DNA of 64,000 nucleotides from Bombella pluederhausensis (GCF_026385525.1 NZ_JANIDY010000002.1:124001-188000), one strand, 5' to 3'; shown: positions 1 through 8,455, numbered from the stretch's first letter. Numbers and translations: made by a program. Notes: generated from the letters alone by a model not told the origin.

Positions 1-1041
1 GGCATCACATGGCGGAACATGCAGACTCTGTCCCTGAAGCTGCCGCTGGGTGTTCTGGTGAGCGTGACGGGTGTTTCAGGCTCTGGCAAATCCAGCCTTA
101 TCAGTCAGGCTCTGGTGAGTCTGGTGGGGCGTGCTCTGGGGCAGAAGATTGAAGAAGCGGATGAACCGCAGGATGATGAAGACACCACACCGCTGGCTGG
201 TGAGGCGGTAGATGCGCAGCCGGAAGGGCGTATCGTGGCAGGGCTGGAACATGTCCGCCGTCTGTCCATCATCACGCAGAAGCCCATCGGGCGGACGTCA
301 CGCTCCAATCTGGCGACCTATACGGGCATTTTCGACCAGATACGCAAGCTCTTTGCCGCAACGGAAGCGGCCCGCACGGCAAAACTGGATGAAAGCTGCT
401 TCAGCTTCAATGTTGCCAAAGGGCGGTGTCCGCATTGTGAGGGGCTGGGAACAGTCTCGGTCGGGTTGCTTTTCATGCCCGGTGTGGAGGCTCCCTGCCC
501 GGTTTGTCACGGAGCACGCTATAAGGATGAGGTTCTGGACATCACGCTGCGGGAGAAAAATATCGCTGATGTACTGGCCATGACGGTGGAGGAGGCCTGC
601 ATTTTCTTTGCCGGGGAAGGTGCGCTGGCCCGTGGTTTGGAAACGCTGGAACAGTCTGGTCTGGGTTATCTCCGTCTTGGTCAGCCTGCGCCGGAACTTT
701 CGGGCGGTGAGGCGCAGCGGCTTAAACTGGCAACAGAGCTACAGAAGCGCCGACCAGCCCCCATGCTCTATATTCTGGATGAACCTACGACTGGCTTGCA
801 TCCCTCCGATACAGACCGGCTGCTGGGGCAGCTTCAGACATTGGTAGAGCAGGGGCATAGCGTGGTCGTGACCGAACATAACATGCGTGTCGCAGCGGCG
901 AGTGACTGGGTGATTGATATTGGCCCCGGCAGCGGGGAGAAAGGTGGGAAGATCATTGCCTCTGGTCCACCGGAAGACGTAGCTCGGAATAAGGCCAGCC
1001 GCACCGGGCCCTACCTGAAGGAAGTTCTGGCTGGAGAGTGA
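1..1041 (+). CDS. UvrA-like excinuclease ABC subunit A, C-terminal part (5' end outside window)
   Basis: The reading frame is open from base 1, so this is the 3' part of a longer gene. It holds the second ABC ATPase of a UvrA-type protein: Walker A GVSGSGKSS near bases 73-99, a C-x2-C pair (CPHC, about 427-438) and a second pair (CPVC, about 499-510) forming the zinc finger, the signature LSGGEAQR near 697-720 and Walker B with the D-loop (YILDEPTTGLHP, about 769-804). UvrA recognises DNA lesions in nucleotide excision repair. An acidic low-complexity stretch (about 145-230) follows Walker A, and the usual DQSPIGRT is TQKPIGRT, so this may be a divergent UvrA paralogue (UvrA2-like) and not the housekeeping copy. 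It converges on the alcohol dehydrogenase gene. Confidence 0.85.
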   Translation, partial: GITWRNMQTLSLKLPLGVLVSVTGVSGSGKSSLISQALVSLVGRALGQKIEEADEPQDDEDTTPLAGEAVDAQPEGRIVAGLEHVRRLSIITQKPIGRTSRSNLATYTGIFDQIRKLFAATEAARTAKLDESCFSFNVAKGRCPHCEGLGTVSVGLLFMPGVEAPCPVCHGARYKDEVLDITLREKNIADVLAMTVEEACIFFAGEGALARGLETLEQSGLGYLRLGQPAPELSGGEAQRLKLATELQKRRPAPMLYILDEPTTGLHPSDTDRLLGQLQTLVEQGHSVVVTEHNMRVAAASDWVIDIGPGSGEKGGKIIASGPPEDVARNKASRTGPYLKEVLAGE

Positions 1042-1078
1042 CACCGGCCGCCCCACCATGTGAGGTGGGGCGGGGTGT
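1041..1078. terminator. Hairpin between convergent genes
   Basis: A perfect 9-bp stem CGCCCCACC / GGTGGGGCG (1049-1057 with 1064-1072, loop ATGTGA) is flanked by further pairing (ACACC with GGTGT). It sits between the UvrA-like stop and the convergent dehydrogenase stop, so it can serve both strands. There is no clear U-tract. Confidence 0.55.
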
Positions 1079-1087
1079 TCTGAAAGC

Positions 1088-2155
1088 TTAGTCGGCTTTC
1101 AGCGTGCTCATGTCGATGACAAAGCGATAATGTGAATCACCTTTTTGCAGCTCAGCGAAGGCCGCATTGATGTCCTGCATGGCGATGGTTTTCGTGTCAG
1201 GCAGGATGTTCTTGCGGGCGCAGAAATCCAGCAGTTCCTGTGTCTCACGAATACCCCCGATGAGGGACCCGGCAATGCGGCGGCGGCCATAGACCAGCGG
1301 CAGGCTGGAGCTTGGCGGCAGTGGGCCAATCTGGCCGACCATGGCGATTGTTCCATCTATGTCCAGCAGGGGGAGATAGGGGGTGATGTCGTGTTCCACG
1401 GGCACAGTGTCGATGATGAGGTCGAAACTGTCTGCGGCCTCCTGCATGGCCTTTTCATTGCTGGATGCCAGAAGGCGATCGGCACCAAGGGCGAGGGCCT
1501 CCTGCTTTTTTTTGTCACTGCGGGAAATGACAGTGACCTCTGCCCCAAGGGCAACAGCCAGCTTGACGGCCATCTGGCCCAGCCCGCCGAGACCGATGAC
1601 AGCAACATGCTTGCCCGGTCCGGCCTGCCATGTACGCAACGGTGACCATGTGGTGACACCGGCGCAGAGCAGGGGCGCAGCCTTGGCGATATCCAGTCCT
1701 TCCGGCACTTTCAGGGCGAATTCCTGACGGACAACCAGATGCTTGGAATAACCGCCCATGTTGGGGGTGTTGTCGAAGATATCAATGCCGCCATAGGTGC
1801 CATTCATGCCCAGAGGCTGCTTCTTGCCCTCACGGCAGTATTGTTCATCCCCTTTGCGGCACTGGTCGCATTCCAGACAGCTATCCACCATGCAGCCTAC
1901 GGCCACGATGTCCCCGACCTTGTGACGGGTGACGTCCGGCCCCGCCTCGATGACACGACCTACGATTTCATGGCCCGGAACGGTGGGATAAGCTGTATGG
2001 CCCCAGTCATTGCGTGCCCAGTGGAGGTCGGAGTGACAGACACCACAATAGAGAATCTCCATCACCACATCATTGGCGCGAGGGTTGCGGCGGTCGAAAT
2101 GGAAGGGGGTGAGGTCTTCCTCGGCGGAGGTGCAGGCAAAACCAATAGTACGCAT
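1088..2155 (-). CDS. Zinc-dependent NAD(P) alcohol dehydrogenase / aldehyde reductase (YahK/CAD type)
   Basis: A 355-aa medium-chain dehydrogenase. The catalytic zinc site is visible as C37 in CGVCHSDLH and H61/E62 in GHEIVG; the structural zinc site is four cysteines in C-LE-C-DQ-C-KGDEQY-C (about 93-107); the Rossmann fold shows GLGGLG near 183. Family members reduce aldehydes or oxidise primary alcohols in the cytoplasm; the exact substrate cannot be read from sequence. It is the last gene of a minus-strand group with an AraC regulator and an MdaB-like reductase, which fits an aldehyde, quinone or alcohol stress role. A direct repeat upstream (2212-2229) may be the regulator's site. Confidence 0.88.
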   Translation of the reverse strand: MRTIGFACTSAEEDLTPFHFDRRNPRANDVVMEILYCGVCHSDLHWARNDWGHTAYPTVPGHEIVGRVIEAGPDVTRHKVGDIVAVGCMVDSCLECDQCRKGDEQYCREGKKQPLGMNGTYGGIDIFDNTPNMGGYSKHLVVRQEFALKVPEGLDIAKAAPLLCAGVTTWSPLRTWQAGPGKHVAVIGLGGLGQMAVKLAVALGAEVTVISRSDKKKQEALALGADRLLASSNEKAMQEAADSFDLIIDTVPVEHDITPYLPLLDIDGTIAMVGQIGPLPPSSSLPLVYGRRRIAGSLIGGIRETQELLDFCARKNILPDTKTIAMQDINAAFAELQKGDSHYRFVIDMSTLKAD

Positions 2156-2211
2156 GGAATCATCCTTCTCTGGAACAGTGGCGGGATATGAGCCGGGTAC
2201 AAGCCTATGAC

Positions 2212-2229
2212 CTGTTCACGTTCTGTTCA
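2212..2229 (-). promoter_or_regulatory. Candidate AraC-family binding site
   Basis: CTGTTCA occurs twice as a direct repeat with a 4-base spacer (2212-2218 and 2223-2229), so the repeats are 11 bases apart, about one helical turn, as is usual for AraC-family sites. It lies 57-74 bases upstream of the dehydrogenase start and next to the araC-type gene. Function is inferred. Confidence 0.35.
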
Positions 2230-2257
2230 ATAATACAGAGGTGATGACCGCTCTGTT

Positions 2258-3214
2258 TTAGAACCAGACATTTTCATGCTGCTGCTTGTAGGTCTCCACG
2301 CCCATGCTGCGAATATAGCGGAGGTCCGCCTGTGGTGGGCGACCAAAAGTCTTTTTGTAATCCCGGCTGAACTGGGAAGGGCTGTCATAGCCGACCTGAA
2401 AGCCCGCACTGGCGGCCTTCATGTCCTCATGCACCATGAGGCGGCGGGCCTCCTGCAAGCGTAGCTTCGTGCGGTACTGAACAGGCGTCATGCCGGTCAG
2501 CTCTCCAAAGCGTTTATAGAAGCTGGATTGTCCCATTCCAGCGATGTCCACCAAGGTGCCGATCTCGAATTGCTCCTGAAAATGATTGCGGAGATGGCTT
2601 ATGGCTCGGTTGATGCGGGCAGTATCGCTTTTATCATGTGCAATTTCCCGAAGAACATGGCCTTGTTGGCCATGAAGAAACAGGTAGAGCAGCTCTTTTT
2701 TGTAAAGTTGAGCCAGAAATGTCTGGTCGCCTTCTTTGGCAAGTAGCCCGACTAGACGCAGAAGGGCATCAAGCAGTTCATCGGTAATCCGGCTTACCCC
2801 CATGGCAGAGATGGGAGAGCTGTTATTTTTCTGGAAGGCCATCTTCCGGGCCTGATGGCTGCTGGCAGACTGGCTTTCTCGCAGGAGCTGTTCCATCTCC
2901 GTAGGGGAAAAGCTGATGCACAGGGCCAGATAGGGCGCCTCGGCAGAGGCATGGGTGATCTGGCCAGAGACGGGAAGGTCCAGCGTGGAGATCAGGTACT
3001 GGCCTTCACCATAGGGCAGGGGATGGTCATGAAGATGGAGAACCTTCTGCCCTTGCACAACGATATAGATGCGGGGTTCATAAACGACCAGAACGGGATC
3101 AGTCACGGTTTCGGTGCGGTAGAGGGTCAGGAAGTCGAAAGCCGTGTGCGTCACTTTTTCCGGGCAGTGACGGCTAACGGCTTCCTGTAGGTCTGGCAGC
3201 AGGATATGTGACAT
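2258..3214 (-). CDS. AraC-family transcriptional regulator
   Basis: A 318-aa protein with an N-terminal cupin-like AraC sensor domain (roughly residues 15-170, of the type often paired with oxidoreductase genes) and a C-terminal double helix-turn-helix AraC domain (about 205-305, including GMGQSSFYKRFGELTGMTP and GFQVGYDSPSQFSRDYKKTF). It starts 4 bases after the stop of the upstream mdaB-like gene and is followed by the alcohol dehydrogenase, so it probably controls one or both. The ligand is unknown. Confidence 0.88.
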   Translation of the reverse strand: MSHILLPDLQEAVSRHCPEKVTHTAFDFLTLYRTETVTDPVLVVYEPRIYIVVQGQKVLHLHDHPLPYGEGQYLISTLDLPVSGQITHASAEAPYLALCISFSPTEMEQLLRESQSASSHQARKMAFQKNNSSPISAMGVSRITDELLDALLRLVGLLAKEGDQTFLAQLYKKELLYLFLHGQQGHVLREIAHDKSDTARINRAISHLRNHFQEQFEIGTLVDIAGMGQSSFYKRFGELTGMTPVQYRTKLRLQEARRLMVHEDMKAASAGFQVGYDSPSQFSRDYKKTFGRPPQADLRYIRSMGVETYKQQHENVWF

Positions 3215-3218
3215 CAGT

Positions 3219-3806
3219 CTATGGGGACAGGATGACCCGGTTGAGATGCTGCCGGTAGGCGTCCTTCAGCCTGTCCACATCCGGGTTCTTCATCACGTCT
3301 GTCGCCAGAAAGGTAGGCAGGCGTTCCATGCCGAGAAAGGCATGAGCCCGATAGAAGGGAAAGAGGACGGCATCAATGCCTCCACCATTGAAGAATTGAG
3401 CCTTGTCTTCAAAGGCTTCAAGCGGGGCGTTCCATGTGGTGGAGACCATGAAGCGTTTGCCGTGAAGCAGACCACCAGACCCGTAATGTTTTGAAGGGTC
3501 ATGCCGGCTGCGGCCATCATTGGCGTAGAAAATACCATGGGCCTGTGTGAAGACCTCATCCATATATTTCTTCAGGGGCCAGGGTGTGCCCATCCACCAG
3601 CCGGGAAACTGGTAGATGACGATTTCTGCCTTCTGGATAGCCTGAATCTCTTGGTCCACATCATAGCCGTCATCAATGACGGTCTGGCTGACGGTGAGTC
3701 CGGCCTTTTCAAGATGAGCAGCCGCAAGGGTCTGGAGCGTGTGGTTCAGGCGTCCGGGGGAGTGGGCGAATGGCTTGGCACCATTGATGAGATGGCAGTG
3801 CGACAT
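3219..3806 (-). CDS. mdaB: MdaB-like NAD(P)H:quinone oxidoreductase (flavodoxin fold)
   Basis: A 195-aa flavodoxin-like fold protein resembling MdaB: N-terminal INGAKPFAHSPGRLN, the YQFPGWWMGTPWPLKKYMDEVF segment typical of the family split here as FPGWWMGTPWPLKKY near residue 68, and GKRFMVSTTWNAP in the middle. Family members carry FAD and reduce quinones by two electrons, limiting radical formation in the cytoplasm. First gene of the mdaB-araC-adh minus-strand group and divergent from the flagellar regulator gene. Assignment to MdaB rather than another member of the flavodoxin_2 family is by overall resemblance. Confidence 0.82.
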   Translation of the reverse strand: MSHCHLINGAKPFAHSPGRLNHTLQTLAAAHLEKAGLTVSQTVIDDGYDVDQEIQAIQKAEIVIYQFPGWWMGTPWPLKKYMDEVFTQAHGIFYANDGRSRHDPSKHYGSGGLLHGKRFMVSTTWNAPLEAFEDKAQFFNGGGIDAVLFPFYRAHAFLGMERLPTFLATDVMKNPDVDRLKDAYRQHLNRVILSP

Positions 3807-3960
3807 GAGAGAGAATCCTATAGCCAGTGTCTTGCTGTTTCCAGTTCATTAAGCGGAAGGGAAGACGTCAAGAGAAAAGATGTGAGGGGCTCATCGGCAT
3901 AGCAGATCATGAAAATGACTTCATAAATCGGTTTTAGCTTTAAAAATGGTCTTAAATTAA

Positions 3961-3972
3961 AAGAATATTCTT
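3961..3972. promoter_or_regulatory. 12-bp perfect palindrome in the mdaB / regulator divergent region
   Basis: AAGAATATTCTT is self-complementary and lies in a strongly AT-rich 242-base intergenic stretch (3807-4048), 77 bases before the regulator gene. It could be an operator; AT-rich palindromes also arise by chance. Confidence 0.25.
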
Positions 3973-4048
3973 ATTGCATTCAAAACATATAAGGCTATTT
4001 TAATGTCGTATTAGCAATAAGCCTTGATAACGGAGAGGATAGGAAACG

Positions 4049-4924
4049 ATGACAAAAAGGAAAACTGCCATGCGGTTGATTTGTGTCGGTGACAGCCCGA
4101 AGAATATGGACGGTCGCCCCTGCTCTACTCTCTCCGAAGCTGTGTCTGAGGGCGGCATCTTTTTGCGTATTTCAGGGCGGGAAGGCGTGCTCAGTGCCCT
4201 GCGGAACGATCAGTCAGACGTAGCGGTTATCCAGCAGACAAGCCCGGACCCGCTTCTTATTCGGACAATCCGCAATAATCGTTTCAGCCTGCCGATTCTT
4301 GTCATTGCTCGGAACCTGACCTCCCAGAACGTGGCTGATGCGCTTGCTGCTGGTGCGGATGACTGTGTGCCCATTACGGTTGGGCCGGTTGAGCTTCTGG
4401 CACGGCTGAAGGCTATTGTCCGGCGTGTCATGGATCATGGCGTGACGAGCCAGATCATCACGGTGGGCCGCCTGACGGTGAAGGAAGATACCCGTGAAGT
4501 GCTGGTGGATGATGAGCTCCTGCCGCTGACACAGGGTGAATATGACATCATGTCTCTCATGGTGCGGCGGCGTGGCAGCTTGCTGAACAAGGCCGCCATT
4601 CTCTCTACCCTGTATGCTGGGCGGGAGAAGCCCATCAGCAAGACTATTGATGTCATGGTCTGCCGTATCCGTCAGAAGCTGCGTGTCCGTGGTATTCAGA
4701 AGCCTTTCATTACAAGCTGGGGCATGGGCTATCGCCTGAATGAAGAAGCATTCCTGCCGCTGGGGGCCAGAGCAGAAGATGAATGCGGCCCTGTACAGCA
4801 GGCTCTGCGTGAGGCCAGCATGCCGGTTTCGGCAGGGTTTGGTGTCACGGCCATGGCAGGCGAGACCGAAGGACGCACTGGTACGGAGGCTGCTGCTACC
4901 AGACAGCCAGTTCCCCATAGCTGA
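4049..4924 (+). CDS. OmpR/CtrA-type flagellar response regulator with degenerate receiver (FtcR-like)
   Basis: A 291-aa protein with an N-terminal receiver-like domain (about 8-128), a winged-helix DNA-binding domain (about 137-231: LTQGEYDIMSLM, KPISKTIDVMVCRIRQKL, WGMGYRL) close in style to CtrA and FtcR, and a 60-residue low-complexity tail. The phospho-acceptor position holds Q62 in VAVIQQTSPDP where Asp is expected, and the conserved Lys after GADD is missing (GADDCVPIT), so phosphorylation control looks lost. FtcR, a known flagellar class-I regulator of Rhizobiales, is likewise atypical. It lies 17 bases upstream of fliL, so it is probably co-transcribed with fliL-fliM and may be the master regulator of the island. 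An AGGA ribosome site precedes the ATG. Confidence 0.8.
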   Translation: MTKRKTAMRLICVGDSPKNMDGRPCSTLSEAVSEGGIFLRISGREGVLSALRNDQSDVAVIQQTSPDPLLIRTIRNNRFSLPILVIARNLTSQNVADALAAGADDCVPITVGPVELLARLKAIVRRVMDHGVTSQIITVGRLTVKEDTREVLVDDELLPLTQGEYDIMSLMVRRRGSLLNKAAILSTLYAGREKPISKTIDVMVCRIRQKLRVRGIQKPFITSWGMGYRLNEEAFLPLGARAEDECGPVQQALREASMPVSAGFGVTAMAGETEGRTGTEAAATRQPVPHS

Positions 4925-4941
4925 GAACGGAGCAGTACCGT

Positions 4942-5469
4942 ATGAGTGACGAGACAGCAGCCCCAGCTGCCGGAGAGGAAGGTAATGGCGCTCCGGCTGA
5001 GGGGCGGAAAGGACTGTCCAGAAAGAAGTTGATCCTGCTGTCTGCTGTGCCTCTACTTCTTGTAGGGGGAGGTATTGGCGCATGGCAGGCTCATCTCCTG
5101 CCTTTTGGCGGGAGTGGCAAGGCGGCTGCCCATAATGGGCAGCCAGCCAGCAGTGAGGCGGCATCTCAGCGTCTCCTGCTGTCTGTACCGTCTGCTACGG
5201 CCAATCTGGATAACGGGGCTGGCCGGACGATGTATGTCAAAATGACAGCCAGTGTTGAGGTGGAAGGTGCCCAGAATCTGACGGCTCTGCAAGCCCGTAT
5301 CCCGGAGATACAGGACATCTTTCAGACCTACCTGCATGAGAGCCGCCCGCAGGACCTGCATGGCAGTGGCTTCTATCGTCTGCGAGAGGCCCTGCTGCGG
5401 CGCTTGCGTGTGGCCTTTGCTCCGCTGACGATCAGCAACATCTACATCACAGAACTTCTAACCCAGTAA
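4942..5469 (+). CDS. fliL: Flagellar basal-body-associated protein FliL
   Basis: A 175-aa protein with a cytoplasmic N-terminus, one membrane segment (about 30-50) and a periplasmic FliL domain ending in the characteristic LREALLRRLRVAFAP and IYITELLTQ. FliL surrounds stator units and helps motor torque. It sits 17 bases after the regulator gene and 16 bases before fliM, as in many alphaproteobacterial fliL-fliM operons. Confidence 0.9.
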   Translation: MSDETAAPAAGEEGNGAPAEGRKGLSRKKLILLSAVPLLLVGGGIGAWQAHLLPFGGSGKAAAHNGQPASSEAASQRLLLSVPSATANLDNGAGRTMYVKMTASVEVEGAQNLTALQARIPEIQDIFQTYLHESRPQDLHGSGFYRLREALLRRLRVAFAPLTISNIYITELLTQ

Positions 5470-5485
5470 GGTGGACCCAGACCCA

Positions 5486-6718
5486 ATGGCGGATGAAGAC
5501 GAGCAGGCCCGGGCCGAGCAGCCCGACCTGACAGAAGCGCCGGGCCCGATGGACCAGTCCGGCCCGGATGGAACAGAAACAGCTGACTGGAATGACGCCC
5601 CGGGAGAGGATGACCCCCCTCTTGCCGGGGCCGATGCGCATGAGGGCCCTGATGGTGGGGAGGATGGCCATGCGCTGGACCAGTCTGCCATTGATGCCAT
5701 GCTGGGCAATGCGTTCTCCGCATCTGCCATGCGGGAAGAAAGTGGCATGGAACGCATCGTCAAGGCCGGTTTTGTGGCTTATGAGCGTATGCCCATGCTG
5801 GAGAACGTGTTCGACAGGCTCGTGCGTTTTCTGTCCTCGACATTGCGTGGTTTTACAAACGACAATGTCGATATCACCATGGAGAACATGCGGTCCCTGC
5901 GTTTTGGGGATTATATGGGAGAGGTGCCGTCATCATCCCTGTTCTCCGTTTTCCGTGCGGAACAGTGGAAGAATTATGGCCTCGTCGTTGTAGACTCGGC
6001 TCTGTCCTATTCCATTGTGGACATATTGATGGGCGGTGAGCGGGGTGCTGGCCCAAAGATCATTGAGAATCGCCCCCATACAGCCCTTGAGCGTGCCTTG
6101 ATCGAGAAGCTGATCGTCATCACGCTGGCTGATCTCTCCGAGGCCTTTGCGCCGGTTGGTAAAGTTGATCTGTGCTTCGAGAGGCTGGAGATCAGTTCAA
6201 GCCTTGCCGTAATTGCCCGTCCCTCCAATGCGGCTATTGCGGCCCGTTTCCATATCGATATGGGAGACAGGAGTGGTGATCTGGATATCGTCATCCCCTA
6301 TGCCACGATGGAGCCGGTGCGGGAGAAGCTGACCCAGCAGTTCATGGGGGAAAATTTCGGCAATGACTCCATCTGGGAAAGTCATCTTATTTCCGAAATC
6401 ATGGAAACGAGCGTGACAGTCTCTACTGTGTTCGAGACGGCGGATTTCCCACTCTCCCAGATTCTTGACCTGAAAAAGGGGAGTGTCCTCCATCTGCCCA
6501 GCAAGGGGGAATCACCGCATCATGTGCGGATGGAATGTGACGGCATACCGATCTTTGAGGGCACGTTAGGGCGGCTGCATAAGATGCAGGCGGTTCGGAT
6601 CGATCAGAGGCTGATCCCCCCCGAAGAAGAACTGACGCCGGAGCTTCTGGCGTCTCTGGGCGGGATGGTCGGTCATCATTCAGTAGAGCAGGAGGAGCAT
6701 CATGCTTCTGAAAAATAG
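5486..6718 (+). CDS. fliM: Flagellar motor switch protein FliM
   Basis: About 410 aa. The N-terminus is an acidic low-complexity stretch of about 60 residues, longer than usual, followed by the switch-complex motif DQSAIDAMLGNAF, the middle CheC-like domain (GFTNDNVDITMENMRSLRFGDY onward) and a C-terminal FliN-like domain (FPLSQILDLKKGSVLHL). FliM links the C ring to FliG and CheY. I prefer the ATG at 5486, 11 bases after AAGGTGG; an in-frame GTG at 5471 would add five residues. It overlaps the next gene by 17 bases. Confidence 0.92.
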   Translation: MADEDEQARAEQPDLTEAPGPMDQSGPDGTETADWNDAPGEDDPPLAGADAHEGPDGGEDGHALDQSAIDAMLGNAFSASAMREESGMERIVKAGFVAYERMPMLENVFDRLVRFLSSTLRGFTNDNVDITMENMRSLRFGDYMGEVPSSSLFSVFRAEQWKNYGLVVVDSALSYSIVDILMGGERGAGPKIIENRPHTALERALIEKLIVITLADLSEAFAPVGKVDLCFERLEISSSLAVIARPSNAAIAARFHIDMGDRSGDLDIVIPYATMEPVREKLTQQFMGENFGNDSIWESHLISEIMETSVTVSTVFETADFPLSQILDLKKGSVLHLPSKGESPHHVRMECDGIPIFEGTLGRLHKMQAVRIDQRLIPPEEELTPELLASLGGMVGHHSVEQEEHHASEK

Positions 6719-7295
6719 TCAGCTCATCATCGAGATCCTCCTGATGATCGTTCTGATAGCGGGAATTATCAGCTCCCGCCTTATTGTCCGGCGTCTGGGG
6801 GTGATCCGGGAATCTTACACGGCGCTGAACGAGATGGTGGCAACGCTCGATTCGTCAACCGAGCAGGTCAACAGTATGTTCGAGCGGGTTCGGCATGAGG
6901 TCAGTCAGGGTGACAGACGCCTTTCTGTCCTGCTGGATCGTGCCCGGAATGTGGAGGAAGACCTGCTGGACCAGAAGAAGATGACGCAGGAAACTGCCGA
7001 TTCGCTGTCAGCCCTTCTGGAACGGGCTGAAAAGCAGGAAGCAGGGATGGGCACTGCTATGGAGGCAGCACAGGCCCTGCTGCGCCAGTTTGAGGAGCAG
7101 GTGGAAAAACAGCAGGAACTTCTTGAACAGGCCAGACATGCCGTTACCGAATCGGTGGAAAGTGCTGCTGGTGTGAAAGACGGGCAGGCCCCGCATTTTT
7201 CCGACCAGATCGCCGTACCTGTTCCGGGGCGTCTGCGGGGGCCACGGCCTTATCTGCGTCAGAAAGATGGTGAGGATCAGGCACGAACCATTTAA
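6702..7295 (+). CDS. DUF6468-type flagellar-operon membrane protein
   Basis: A 197-aa protein with an N-terminal membrane anchor (about 8-30, LIIEILLMIVLIAGIISSRL) and a long predicted coiled coil (about 40-165, rich in E, Q, L). It starts inside the fliM 3' end behind a GGAGG site, so the two are translationally coupled. Proteins of this shape directly downstream of fliM are common in Rhodospirillales-like alphaproteobacteria and carry DUF6468; no molecular function is established. The DUF name is from memory. Confidence 0.65.
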   Translation: MLLKNSQLIIEILLMIVLIAGIISSRLIVRRLGVIRESYTALNEMVATLDSSTEQVNSMFERVRHEVSQGDRRLSVLLDRARNVEEDLLDQKKMTQETADSLSALLERAEKQEAGMGTAMEAAQALLRQFEEQVEKQQELLEQARHAVTESVESAAGVKDGQAPHFSDQIAVPVPGRLRGPRPYLRQKDGEDQARTI

Positions 7296-7360
7296 GCCTG
7301 TGTAATTTCAGGAAGGCCTTGTAAGAATCATGTAAAACTTCTGTGTTTCTATCCATCTGT

Positions 7361-7375
7361 CAACGCAATGCGTTG
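7361..7375. promoter_or_regulatory. Perfect palindrome in the flagellin 5' region
   Basis: CAACGCAATGCGTTG is a 7-bp inverted repeat around a central A, 33-47 bases before the flagellin ATG. As RNA it can form a 6-bp stem with an AAU loop; as DNA it resembles an operator. In Caulobacter, FlaF and FlbT act on the flagellin mRNA leader, and a flaF gene is in this island, so a leader hairpin is plausible. Confidence 0.45.
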
Positions 7376-7407
7376 GTTCTTAAACAGATGCGCAAGGAGA
7401 GAAGACC

Positions 7408-8370
7408 ATGAGTCTTTCCATCAATACCAACCAGTCCTCAATGGTTGCTCTGGAAACACTGAACACCACACAGAGCGATCTGGCCAAGACAGAAAACGCC
7501 GTCTCCACTGGTAAGAAGGTTGCTAATGCTTCCGACAACCCGGCTGCTTTCGGTATTTCTTCCCAGATCGGTGGTGACATTGCCGGTCAGAGCGCTGTCA
7601 ATGATGGTCTGAGCTATGCATCCCAGATTGTCAGCTCCACAAACTCCGCTGCCAACAGCATCATCAACATCCTTCAGAACGTTCAGAACGCTGTGACGAC
7701 TGTTGGTAACAATCTGGGCAACTCCTCATCTCTCGGTCAGCTCGACAAGGAGCTGACAGGTTACATGAAAAGTATCGACACCATTGCCCGTAACGCCACG
7801 ACAAAGGGGATCAACCTGCTGTCCGGCGGTACATCTGGCGGTACGGCTGATGGTCTGGGCATCACCTCCAACAGCCTGACCTTCGTTACGGGTCTTCAGG
7901 GTGATACACAGACACTGACCGGCTATGGCAGCCTGATCTCCGCTACGACAGGTGCTTCAGGTGCTACCCTGACCGATGTTCTGGGCCTGACAAGCAGCGG
8001 CAAGGCTGGTTCTGACCCGACATCCAACGTCTTCCTGACAGCCAGCGCCACGGGTGCTTCCCTTGCTTTTGGCTCCAGCGATCCGAAGCAGGCCGTTGCT
8101 GATATGATCGGTCGTGTTCAGAAGGCTATCGTTGCCATGACGAACGTGACGTCTGATCTGGGTTCCAACCAGCAGACCATTGATTCCATGAGTGCCTACG
8201 GTCAGAAGTCCTCCGACTCCCTGACAGCGGCTTCTGGTGCCCTGACGGATGCTGATATGTCCGCTGAATCCGCCAAGCTGACATCTCTGCAGACCAAGCA
8301 GTCCCTCGGCATTAAGTCTCTGTCCATTGCAAATGGTCAGTCTCAGAACATTCTTTCCCTGTTCCAGTAA
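7408..8370 (+). CDS. fliC: Flagellin
   Basis: A 320-aa flagellin. The conserved D0/D1 N-terminus is clear (SLSINTNQSSMVALETLNTT, then STGKKVANASDNPAAFGIS) and the C-terminal helix is present (QTKQSLGIKSLSIANGQSQNILSLFQ split around residues 295-320). The central surface domain is short and rich in S, T, G, giving possible O-glycosylation sites. It is the only flagellin in the window, is expressed from its own 112-base leader (GGAGAG ribosome site) and is followed by two hairpins. Two GT8-type genes lie immediately downstream on the other strand. Confidence 0.95.
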   Translation: MSLSINTNQSSMVALETLNTTQSDLAKTENAVSTGKKVANASDNPAAFGISSQIGGDIAGQSAVNDGLSYASQIVSSTNSAANSIINILQNVQNAVTTVGNNLGNSSSLGQLDKELTGYMKSIDTIARNATTKGINLLSGGTSGGTADGLGITSNSLTFVTGLQGDTQTLTGYGSLISATTGASGATLTDVLGLTSSGKAGSDPTSNVFLTASATGASLAFGSSDPKQAVADMIGRVQKAIVAMTNVTSDLGSNQQTIDSMSAYGQKSSDSLTAASGALTDADMSAESAKLTSLQTKQSLGIKSLSIANGQSQNILSLFQ

Positions 8371-8378
8371 GGGGTATG

Positions 8379-8400
8379 GGCCGGTCCTTCGGGGCCGGTC
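8379..8400 (+). terminator. TTCG-loop hairpin after flagellin
   Basis: CCGGTCC (8381-8387) pairs with GGGCCGG (8392-8398), with one G-T pair, closing a TTCG tetraloop just 10 bases after the flagellin stop. It has no U-tract and could be an mRNA-stabilising 3' hairpin ahead of the main terminator. Confidence 0.5.
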
Positions 8401-8424
8401 GTCTCTGGGTGATGATTGTGCCAG

Positions 8425-8455
8425 ACGCCACCGTGTTTTCACGGTGGCGTTTTTT
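8425..8455 (+). terminator. Rho-independent terminator of flagellin
   Basis: An 11-bp perfect stem ACGCCACCGTG / CACGGTGGCGT (8425-8435 and 8440-8450) with a TTTT loop and a run of six T (8450-8455). A strong intrinsic terminator for the flagellin transcript; it overlaps the end of the convergent GT8 gene. Confidence 0.85.

Noticed and set aside
4214-5164. A 316-codon open frame on the minus strand opposite the regulator and fliL
   Set aside because: It is a shadow of real plus-strand genes with no recognisable protein features or ribosome site.
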